From NCBI GenBank assembly GCA_050084515.1, contig CM114272.1, positions 60,078,001-60,142,000 of the forward strand: a stretch of DNA of 64,000 nt. Direction: 5' to 3'. Position 1 is the stretch's first letter. The number at the start of each line of letters is the position of its first letter. Positions 52,143-61,288 of the stretch are shown in pieces. A program made the translations under genes and the position numbers. This stretch comes from Blasia pusilla (taxonomy: Eukaryota; Marchantiophyta; Marchantiopsida; Blasiales). A model generated the notes under the pieces. It was given only the letters and a program-made list of their open reading frames with translations. It did no database searches and was not told the origin of the DNA.

Positions 52143-52519
52143 GTCTTTTCTTTTGGCACCCAACTATCTAAGGTGCAATAACTTTGTTTTCATGGATGAC
52201 ATAATCTCTCTTGCTCTTTCAAGATGAGATCATAAACCCTATTATATTTGATATTTGTATTTTTATCTATTTTTGAATGATAACCCCATGTAATAATGAT
52301 TAATTTTGTAATTTGGTGTATGGAAGCTACTCTTAAGTGACATTCCACCCCTCAAAATCTGTTTTCAAAAGAGGATTTCAATAATTCAGATCCATTCATT
52401 CTTGCACCGTTCAAAAGGCATAATAAATATTCCAAAATATCAAAAATTTATATTCCCACTAGTCATATCAATATAACTTGCACAGTACTCTTCAAAAACT
52501 AAAGTAGTAAGCTTCAAGT

Positions 52520-53176
52520 TCTCTCTAGTCATAATTGTATGACTCATGCGATTCTGTTGCAATGGCTATATAATTTCCGCTACTCATATAGTCATATCTT
52601 CACGACTAAACCAGTTGTGTCCTCTTTTATAGTAGTCATGTAACTCTACTCTTCTAGTCATAGTACATGACTACATGAGTCCATACCAACATTTCAATAA
52701 AATAAAATGACTACATGAGTTGCCAACTATAACTCAATGGAATATACTTGGTGCATTTTGATAGGATATCCTGAAATTTTGCACACCAACCATGACTAAA
52801 GGAGTCGTTGGTGGCAACTAGAAAAATATACACATATGACTAGACGAGTCGTACTCAAGTCCACATCATCAGTGACATGTCACAGCAATAGTCCATGTCA
52901 TCAGTGACACATCACACTAAATAGTCCATGTCATTGATGATGTGTCATTATTCCACGTCATCTGAGTGACGTGTTAGTCATGGCCTCATGACTACACCCT
53001 CTAGTCATATACCAACCTCCACCTAAGCTGACCATCCTAGTTAGCCTAGTCGCCAAACAAATATGACTTGGCTTTTGTGTCTAAAGTAGTCGTTAGTCAT
53101 TGGTAGTCGTGGTATGTAAAATATGACTCATATGAGTCATATAACCTAGTCATAAAACTAGGGATTTCTTCTAGTG
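52520..53176 (+). repeat. E2 3' subterminal repeats and terminal inverted repeat
   Basis: About 650 bp dense in TAGTCAT/ATGACTA motifs end in ATTTCTTCTAGTG. The zone is nearly the mirror image of 41-700 and includes the same perfect 22-bp palindrome at 53121-53142. Confidence 0.88.
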
Positions 53177-53597
53177 GTTGAGTGTAAAGAATCTCACTCT
53201 TCCGAAGGAATTATCCGCAAAATTATCAGCCAAGTATGTTGGACTATATGTGATCAAGGCAAAGCCGTTTGAGGATGTGTATACATTGGAGTTGCCAAAC
53301 AAGTTCAAGATTCACTCGACTTTCCATGTGTCATTATTGAAGAAGTGTCTTCAAGACAACGTGTCTCTAGAGCAAAGCATTGTGTTGAGACCACAATCGA
53401 TCATCAGAAATGAGGAACCAGATTTTGAGGTGGAGACCATTATGTGTTCCAGACATAGAGCCATCAAGTTCAATTACTTGGTTAAGTGCAAAGGCTACCA
53501 TGTGAAAGAGGTAACTTGGATTGCGGAGGCAAATCTTGAACATGCGGAAGAGGCATTGCGAGACTTCAAATGGATGCAAGATAGGCATTTACGTTAG
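53177..53597 (+). pseudogene. Ty3-gypsy chromovirus integrase C-terminus with chromodomain, right part
   Basis: The frame resumes from the GTT duplication and is open for 139 codons. It has the integrase C-terminal domain (SVKNLTLPKEL, KYVGLYVIKAKPFEDVYTLELP, IHSTFHVSLLKKCL) followed by a chromodomain (FEVETIM......FNYLVKCKGYHVKEVTWIAEANLEHAEEALRDF). The chromodomain targets chromoviruses to chromatin marks. The order and spacing match plant chromovirus Pol C-termini, with a natural stop at 53597. With the piece at 36957-37099 it forms one gene split by E2. Confidence 0.92.
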
Positions 53598-53905
53598 TAC
53601 ATGGTGAAGCAAAGGACATGACTTGTGACCAAGAAGCTTGGGCTGATAACCCGTTATAACTAGAAAAGTTTAGTTGTTGCAATAAAGAATGCATGGATTT
53701 GGAGATTTGATGTTAGTGATTGTGATTTTGAGAATGGTAGTACATGGCAATGAGTAGTTCTTCAAATGCTTAGGACGTATGTTAAGGAGGCAAAAAATGA
53801 ATATTTGAGGTGAGAGCTTATATTTGGATAAGAAATCTAGATCAGGACCAAATTTTGAAGTACTAACATTTGGGCTCGCCCTAACGTCAACGCGGCGTAT
53901 TATTC
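53598..53905 (+). other. Probable chromovirus 3' flank, no gene
   Basis: This follows the Pol stop and lies before copia LTR sequence. It is probably the 3' untranslated part of the gypsy element, but no LTR or polypurine tract is identified. Confidence 0.4.
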
Positions 53906-54264
53906 TGTTGGATTCTCAACATCCACTTCTCTGAGCACCATTGATCTGATCGGCCTCCTTGTATGAGGAGAAGCCTAGATTGATGGTTCCGACTTAGATG
54001 TCAGAGCAGTCATAGTAATATGACATAGGTGGTTTCAAGAGTAGCGTTAATAGGATTATCCAACCCTATATTGCATTAGGGTGTGGGGCACCTTGATGCG
54101 TCATGGGGATCCGGGGGCGCAGCCCTTGATATGCTAAGACGACGTGGGGGTTCGAGGGCGGTTTGGCAAAATTTTCTATTAATAGAAACAAAGAAAAATA
54201 GGTAAAAAACCCTAGTTTCCCGAGTAGTGAAACAGTCGGGAGCCGCAACGGTAGCGCATTCTCA
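53906..54264 (+). repeat. Copia LTR, first (truncated) copy
   Basis: It starts TGTTGGATTCTCAACATCC and follows the full LTR to ..GCGCATTCTCA, where the next LTR starts directly at 54265. About 200 bp of the LTR 3' end are missing. Confidence 0.9.
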
Positions 54265-54832
54265 TGTTGGATTCTCAACATCCACTTCTCTAAGCACCAT
54301 TAATCTGATCGGCCCCCTTGTATGAGGAGAAGCCTAGATTGATGGTTCCGACTTAAACGTCGAAGGAGTCATAGTAATATGACGTAGGTGGTTTATGGAG
54401 TAGCGTTACTAGGTTTTCTAACCCTATATTGCATCAGGGTGCCCCGCACCCTGATGCAATATAGGGCATCCAAAATTTTTCTATTAATAGAAACAAAGAA
54501 AAATAGGTAAAAACCCTAGTTTTCTCGAGTAGTCAAATAGTCGGGAGCCGCAGCAGTAGCGTATTCTCGTATGTCGAGTTATCTCCCAGTTTAGGTTCCA
54601 TCGAAGCTCTTCTGTGAGCGCACGGACAGACTAGGCCACTTTGTATCACTAAGTTTTGTAAAGATTTCAGTGATTTCGTCACTTTCTATTTTCTCACATC
54701 TCGTATGTCGAGTTATCTCCATGTTCAGGTTCCACCGAAGCTCTTCTGTGAGCGCATGTACGGACTAGGCCACTTTATATCTCTAAGTTTTGTAAAGATT
54801 TCAGTGATTTTGTCACTTTCTTTTTTCTCACA
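54265..54832 (+). repeat. Copia 5' LTR, complete, 568 bp with internal duplication
   Basis: It starts TGTTGGATTC and ends TTTTCTCACA directly before the primer binding site. The last ~125 bp (..CTCGTATGTCGAGTTATCTCC.. to ..TTTCTCACA) occur twice in tandem (about 54567-54700 and 54703-54832). A perfect hairpin lies at 54422-54466. Confidence 0.9.
54422..54466. repeat. Perfect 21-bp hairpin with 3-nt loop in the LTR
   Basis: Positions 54422-54442 (starting CCCTATATTGCATC) are exactly complementary to 54446-54466 around CCC. The neighbouring LTR (53906-54264) and the copy B solo LTR lack this symmetry at the same place, so it is new in this copy. Confidence 0.95.
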
Positions 54833-54846
54833 TGGTATGAGAGCAG
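54833..54846 (+). other. Primer binding site of copia copy C
   Basis: TGGTATGAGAGCAG directly follows the LTR. It is a close match to the initiator tRNA-Met complement used by plant Ty1-copia elements. Confidence 0.85.
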
Positions 54847-54904
54847 AAGTTTTTCCAGTATTTTGTATCTGGGGATCTAATATGTTTGCACAAAATTTTG
54901 AGAG

Positions 54905-55700
54905 ATGGCTACTTCTTCATCAGTTCGTGCTTGCCCTCCTCTGCTGGGTGAAGGGAAGTTAGATGGGTCTAACTATACATTATGGAAGTTCAAAATGAGA
55001 ACTGTCCTTGAATCATTTGAGATCTGGGAGACGGCCACAAGGGTCGGTTCGAATCCACAAGCTACTTTGAGTTCTGCATGTTCATCTTTACATGGTGATA
55101 TCAATCGTGTTGTATAGCTGAAATGGAAACGCTGATGCTCTAGATACGATTGTAACGAATGTAACTATTTTTGTCATGACTCTCATTCAACATACAACCA
55201 TTGCTGTTGAGGCATAGAATATTCTAAAGAATCAGTATGAAACGAGGAATGAGACTCGGATTCAGAAAATCTGAGGAATCAGCTTATGTTCGAGAAATTT
55301 TCAAAAGGACGCCATCATTTTTGGCGTTCAAGATCAGATGGCGTCCGAAGGAATTTCAAAGTCTAGCAAAGATTTGGCACGTCGGTGCATAAGGATTTTG
55401 CCTCCAAGATATGACACTTTGGTCACTGCATTGAATACTCAAGTAAGACCCACGCCGCTTACTTTTGAACAATTTAGTGCAATGTTGGTAGAAGAGGAAG
55501 TGATGCAGCATTTACTGCCAATGCACACAGAGGTAGGAATCAAGATTACAGTTTAAATGTCAAGAAGAAATTTCCAAGGAAAGCCTTCAAATGATTTTAT
55601 TGTGGTAAGAAAGGTCATCTTATCAAAGATTGTAGAAAGAGGAGTCGGGATAAGAAGAACGGATGTTTAAGACCTAAGAAGAAGTCTGGAAATTCTGTAA
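54905..55700 (+). pseudogene. Copia copy C gag relic
   Basis: The N-terminus starts at an ATG with the LDGSNYTLWKFKMRTVLESFEIW motif of the copia gag N-terminal domain. A frameshifted middle continues as MASEGISKSSKDLARRCIRILPPRYDTLVTALNTQ with TFEQFSAMLVEEE (UBN2). The CCHC knuckle follows at 55592-55630, but its first Cys codon is a TGA stop (55592-55594); the rest, FYCGKKGHLIKDC, is intact. Confidence 0.87.
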
Positions 55701-56520
55701 AGCTAGGAGAACATGAAGTAGATGTTTGGGTAGTAATCGAAGAGTTTTGCACACAGGCAGAACATTCCACGAAGTCAAAGAGTGAAGATGTATGGGTGCT
55801 CGATAGTGGAGCATCTGGGCATATGACCAATCATAAGGATTGGTATAGCTCCTTACAGCCTTTACAAGAGCCCATTGTTGTTACTGTTGGGAATAATGCA
55901 AAGTGCCTTGTAGAAGGGAAAGGCACAATTTATTTGGTCTCACAAAAAGGAGATGAAAAGAAGTTAACTGATGTATTGTACGTACCAGAGTTGAAGCGCA
56001 ATTTGATTTCAGTGGCCGTATTATGTGATCGTGGCCTAGAGCTTCGTTTCAAGAAAACTGGAACAATCATTGAGGATGCCAATGGGAAAGTAGTGGATGA
56101 AGGTATAGGATAATTCTTATCAACAGAATTCAACAAATATTTGGGGGAGCATGGAATCAACTGATAGTTAATCACGGCATATACGCCACAACAAAATGGA
56201 GTTGTTGAGCATCGAAACCGTATAGTGGTCGAGATGGCAAGATGTATGATGAAAGCAAAAGGTTTGACAGAAGGATTTTGGGCTGAAGCTGTTAATACTG
56301 CCGTGTACATTCTAAATAGAAGTGCAAGGAATGACTCCTCATCAATCATACTCACGTAAGATACCATCAGTCCAACATTTCAAGACTTTTGGTAGTGAGT
56401 GCTTTGTACAAATTCATGAAGTATCTAGGACCAAGCTAGAGTCCAAGAGCAAGAAGTGCATCTTTATGGGATATAGTGATGAGTCTAAAGCTTATCACAT
56501 GTGATGTCCTGAGGCAAAGA
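55701..56520 (+). pseudogene. Copia copy C protease and partly deleted integrase
   Basis: The protease has an intact LDSGASGHM active-site motif (55799-55825) and continues to IEDANGKVVDEGI at about 56106. The next ~450 bp present in copies A and B (GAG_pre-integrase zinc domain and first part of the integrase core) are missing. Sequence resumes near 56110 in FLSTEFNKYLGEHGI and runs through [28 protein letters not shown] to a frameshift near 56322 and the KSKKCIFMGYSDESKAY linker. Confidence 0.88.
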
Positions 56521-56535
56521 AGATGCTTGTGAGTC

Positions 56536-57871
56536 ATGATTTGGTGTCTTGAGGAAAAGAAGATGCTTGTGAGTCGTGATGTGGTGTTCCAGGAACACCC
56601 TCGTCAAGTGACGGATATCAGTGGTCCGTCCACATTATCATCAAACGAAGAGATAACCCACCAGAGCACACCACTAATGTTTACACCAGATCATCAAGAA
56701 GAAGAATTTGGTGATGATTACAAAGAGCAACCTGCTCTTCCACTACGGTCGTCATACCCTAAGTGGATAAAGCAGCTCTTGGATGGTAAGGATCCACCTG
56801 CAACTGATGAAGTTGTTACACATCCAAGGAGATCCAAGAGACTAGAGGAGCAAAATAGAGCTTCCACACATCTCGTTAACATGGCCTTGATGACAAAGGT
56901 CTTGAAGGCGGAAGAGCCATCATGCTTGGATGAGGCCCTTGCTCATCCTCAATGGAGAGAGGCCATGCAGATGGAGATGGACGCTATTCATAGAAATGAA
57001 ACTTGGACTTTGGTTGAGAAGCCAGAGTACAGGAAGATAATACGCACCAAGTGGGTGTACAAGACCAAATACAAGCCGGACCGTACATTGGATAAATTCA
57101 AAGCGAGATTGGTTACACAAGGATGTTGTAACTCTCTAGCTCACGGAACCACTCTAGAGTTGCTCAAAGGTAGAATGCCCTTAAGGCCTCTCCTCTTCTT
57201 TTATATACTTAGAGATAGGTACAATGAAGACAAATTAGCTCTACCTATCCTTATGCCACATGTCCTACTCTCATAGTATGAGAGGATCTCTTTTGGAATC
57301 TAATGTCCCAACCTCATCTTTCTCAACCTCATCCTTATCTTCATTTTCACCAACCTATGACCTCACTCTCATCTTTATCTCAGGTATCTTGTCTTTTCTC
57401 TTTTTGATTGATTCTTTTCCACTTATGCGTTTCATGTCGTATACTTAACTACCACTAACAAAGGATGGTTACAGATGCTCACAAATCGAAGGTTTTGACT
57501 ACTATGAGACTTTTGCTCCTACTGCAAGGATAACAACCATTCAAATTATTCTAGCGGTGGCATGAACAAGACCTTGGCCTATATACCAATATGAAGTGAA
57601 GTCTACCTTACCGAATGGGAGTCTCAAGGAAGAGGTATATGTATCTCAACCTCCAAGTTTTGAGATACCCGGATCAGAAGAGAAAGTGTGTTTACTTCAT
57701 CGAGCATTGTATGGATTGAAGCAAGTGCAAAGGGTATGGTATCAACGAATAGATACGTTCTTTCGAGAGAAGGGTCTCATCAAGAGTCCATCAAAAGAAA
57801 ATTTGTATGTGTTTTGCGAAGATGGGATGTATATGTTGATAGTCTTATATGTGGATGATCTGATCATCTGA
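56536..57871 (+). pseudogene. Copia copy C linker and reverse transcriptase, interrupted by a solo LTR
   Basis: The linker is open from 56536 (DVVFQEHPRQVTDISG) into RT (WREAMQMEMDAIHRNETWTLV, KWVYKTKY). RT is cut at 57127-57473 by an unrelated solo LTR and resumes from about 57474, continuing through FEIPGSEEKVCLLHRALYGLKQ to the intact catalytic LYVDDLII (YVDD codons 57848-57859), where a TGA at 57869-57871 ends the frame. A short duplicated linker piece (MLVSHDLV / MLVSRDVV) precedes it near 56520-56580. Confidence 0.9.
57127..57473. repeat. Solo LTR (TG...CA, 347 bp) of an unrelated element inside RT
   Basis: It begins TGTAACTCTC and ends GGATGGTTACA, with 6-bp terminal inverted repeats TGTAAC/GTTACA. 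The flanks are GATGT (57122-57126) and GATGC (57474-57478), a 5-bp target duplication with one change; copy A has uninterrupted GATGTTCAC at this point. A TATATA box lies at 57202-57207, which suggests plus orientation. The spurious open frame 57121-57276 reads into it. A diverged relative may lie near 10820. Confidence 0.85.
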
Positions 57872-58032
57872 GGAGACCATAGTAAGAAAATAGAGGAAAT
57901 GAAGGGAGTGTTGAAATCTGAGTTTGAAATGTCAGATTTAGGTCTTTTGCACTACTTTATAGGGTCGAGATTTGGAGATTTGTATGATCATATTCTATTT
58001 TTCTCTCTCAGCAAAAGTATGCTAGAGAAATC

Positions 58033-58800
58033 TTGAAGGTATTTGGGATGACCGAGTGTAAGGCAGTGGTCTTGCCAATGGAGGTAGAGTTGAAACTCTC
58101 GATGGAGGATGTTTCACCATTGGTAGATGAAAAGTTGTACAAAAAGCTTGTAGGCAGTTTGATATTTTTGTGTAACACTAGACCAGACATTAGCTTTGCT
58201 GTGGGAGTGTTGAGTAGGTTCTCAACTAAGCCTCATGAGAACCATTGGAAGGCAGGGATGCGTGTATTGAAGTACATCAAAGGCACTATCGAGTACGGCA
58301 CCACCTATGGAGCATGGACGAAAATGAAAGCTTTTTGTGACTCGGATTGGGCAAGAGATTCAAATTCTCGAGGATTAGTTTCGGGTTATTGCTTCTTGGT
58401 AGGATCAGGTGTGGTGTCATGGGTCACCAAGAAGCAACCTAGAGTGGCTATTTCTTCTACCGAGGCAGAGTTCAAGACGGCTTGTTATGCTTCTTATGAA
58501 GCATTATGGTTGAGATGGATATTGGAGGACATAGGAGAAGCACCAGAAAGTGCTATTGTAATGTGGTGTGACAATCAGAGTTACATTGCCATAGCACATA
58601 ATCTTGTGTTTCATACTCGTACGAAGCACATAAAGATCCAATATCATTTTTTTTCGTGAATTGATCGAGAGAAAAGTTTTAAAGTTAGTCTATTGTCCAA
58701 TAGAGGATAACCGTGCAGACATCTTCACAAAAGCTTTGAACGGAGATCAGCTTCACCGACATCTAAAGGGTCTAGGCATAGGTCCGAGACAGTAGTCCAC
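58033..58800 (+). pseudogene. Copia copy C RT end and RNase H
   Basis: This covers the RT C-terminus (PMEVELKLS...YKKLVGSLIFLCNTRPDISFAVGVLSRF) and RNase H with its catalytic positions visible: Asp in FCDSDWA, Glu in SSTEAEF, Asp in WCDNQS, and then the TKHI..QYHF segment. A run of eight T at 58647-58654 shifts the frame; the remaining ~45 codons (RELIER..., ADIFTKAL) continue in another frame to about 58795. The polypurine tract follows. Confidence 0.92.
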
Positions 58801-58824
58801 ATGAGAGTGGATATTGAAGGGGGA

Positions 58825-58901
58825 TGTTGGATTCTGAACATCCACTTCTCTGAGCATCATTAATCTGATCGGCCCCCTTGTATGAGGAGAAGCCTTGATT
58901 G
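58825..58901 (+). repeat. Truncated 3' LTR of copia copy C
   Basis: It starts TGTTGGATTCTGAACATCC right after the polypurine tract and matches the 5' LTR for about 77 bp to ..GAAGCCTTGATTG, then diverges completely into GACGGTTGAC-type repeats. Confidence 0.9.
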
Positions 58902-61288
58902 TGACGGTTGACCGTCAACGGTGACGGTTGACGGTGACTATGATGGCGACGGCCGCCGCCGGTGTGGCGGCTGATTTAGGGTTTGCACGATTTAACCCTA
59001 AAAATCGCCTAGCAATGGCAGCTTTACAAGATTGACCATAACTTTTTGCTCGCAACTCCAAATTGTGCACTGTTTGTTGCACAGCGTGCATAGCTTTACG
59101 ATCTACGCTACCATCAAAAAATATTTAGAATCGGAAATTTCAGTAAAAACTGACGGGGACTGTCGTAAAGCCCAATGTCTCTTTCTCCTACACAAAATTC
59201 GGCAGCGCTCCCGCGCTGATTTCTCCCAACGAAAATGTAACATCTATAAAAATACAAATCAGCAAGCTACATGGTGCTCCAGCATGGGGCAACCCGCCCC
59301 CATACTCAATCCCTATCAGAAATTGGGCAGCGCTTCCGCGCGCCACTCTTCCACACGAAAAATCGGCAAATGCAAAGAGTAATGAAAGCAGCCCTTGCTC
59401 CGGTGAGCACTCCCATGAGCCGCTGAACGGGGAACACGGTCCCCAACCTGAAAAAATAGCGAGTGACTAGCGAGCTCCCCCATGAAGCTCTCTCACTTTC
59501 TCATTCTCTCATTCTCTCTTTGTAAAGTAAGATCCAATCTCTCTCTCCACCATCTCACACCATAGCTCTCAAAGGTGTGCACTCTCTCTCATGTCAAACC
59601 AAACCCACTCTCCTAATGAGAGGCTTGGGTTACACTCACAAGGCAAGGTACCATAGCTCCGCCGCCTCATGCCAAGAGGTTCAACAAAGAGAGAATGAGC
59701 TCTCAAGCTCTCTCTCCTTGAGGTATACCCCTCCCCTCTCCCAAGCTCTCTCCATGGTAACCTATTCTCCCAAGTCACCTCCTTGGCTCTTGACCTGATG
59801 TAGGAGGTCAAGGGCCACTTACCAAAAATAGTAAGTCGATCATATACTCAAAATGGTACTTACCTAAAATAGTAAGTTCCTCAATATGGCTCCAAATGAG
59901 CCGAAACGAAGGGGAAACCTGCTATCTCAGGTTTCCAAGGGCCTCAGCAGGTCACCCTCGACCTACTGGACGTGTCCTCCACTACTCATGAAGGCGCTCT
60001 ATTAGATCCCACCGATCTATCCTAAAAGACGTGACAAGTTAGGGGAAGGGGGAATCTCTCAAGAAGCCTTGGAATACGAACCCCACTTTTGAGCTCCAAA
60101 TGGCATCTCAAGGGCACGAGATGGAATGGGAGTTTGGCGTGGAAACTCGAAACCCAAACCTGATTCAAGGAAGTGGACTTTGTAAGCCACACTTTGATTC
60201 CAACCCGCGATTCATTTTTGCAACTTGCGCTAGGGACTCATTTGATGTCCATTGGAAAATTGGAATCGCCAAACATTCAAACGCCATTTGAGGTTCCTGA
60301 ACAGACTATAAAGTTTGTCCCAAGTCTTCAGACTTGCGTGTGTCATTAATCACGAAACTAGAAAGGTTGAGCTTGATGAGAGGCCGAGTTGAGAACTCAG
60401 AAAGCTATAACTGCTGATTGATCGAGATGTGACTATCATGAGTGTGTGTTTGGATGTAGATTAGCGTTGAGAGTGTGTCCTACTGAACACACGCTTCCGC
60501 GACAACAAAGATTAACGTTCTAGGATAGTAGACGTACGATAATTATGGTGCATTATATCAACCCTCATTCCTCTCAAGTTCAAGCAACCAATATTTACAA
60601 CATGTTGCATACTTAGCTCATTTGCCCCATGCTCTCAAGACCCTCAATTTGCATGACACTCATCCTATTCATGATAAGATAAAAACATTCATCCATAAAC
60701 ATATGGCATCCTACAACATGGACAAGTCACGATAGTCTACGTCTAAGATTCTAACCTATACTCCTTCTTGCTTGCACAACAATAAATTCCTAAGAATCCC
60801 AAATTTGTCATGTTTTATTGTCATGTGGTGAATGTTTCCAAGATAATTTCTTTTATTCATCCACACCAGTCTTTCTTTTCTCTACGTCCTCCTCCATTTG
60901 CCATGCATACTTCTAGCTCATGTTTGGTCAAACTTTTTTTCCGTTATCCCAGCCTTAGGTAGACCTTATTCCCATCCTTTTTTCTCCAAATTTGTCTATT
61001 CACTTTCCACATTATCTCCCGTCTATTCATTTTCCACATTATTAGTATCTCCATATTACCTCTAGTTTGTTTTCGGAGGGGCTTAGGGCTAGAAGTCTTA
61101 GGTGATGAAGATAGATGAGAGTTCATGCTAGGGGGAGCATTACTGTGGATGGAAAGAGAGTCGATTACTAAGAATGCTAGTTTGAATGGGGATGGTAGGG
61201 TGGATAATGATGGGGGATTGTCTCTCAAGTTTAATGTAGAAGGTCCATGTTCTCTTCTTGGTGAGCGATATCCATACCTCATCCCGCA
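58902..61288. other. Stretch without a recognised gene
   Basis: It begins with short GACGGTTGAC/GTCAACGG repeats (58900-58960). A roughly 45-bp element (GGCAGCGCT.CCGCGC) occurs near 59200 and 59335. Pyrimidine-rich tracts lie at 59480-59760. No domains were recognised in the short frames. Confidence 0.4.

Larger units (their letters stand above)
53906..58901 (+). mobile_element. Ty1-copia copy C, the most complete copia in the window
   Basis: It has a truncated LTR, then a full LTR, a primer binding site, gag, PR, IN, RT and RNase H relics, a GAAGGGGGA polypurine tract (58816-58824) and 77 bp of 3' LTR starting TGTTGGATTCTGAACATCC. The 3' LTR breaks off at about 58901. Most protein motifs are legible, but several stops, an internal integrase deletion and a solo-LTR insertion make it inactive. 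Confidence 0.93.

Noticed and set aside
57121-57448. Continuation of the RT frame and the 57260-57448 ORF as coding sequence
   Set aside because: This is the solo LTR; RT homology resumes only at about 57474.
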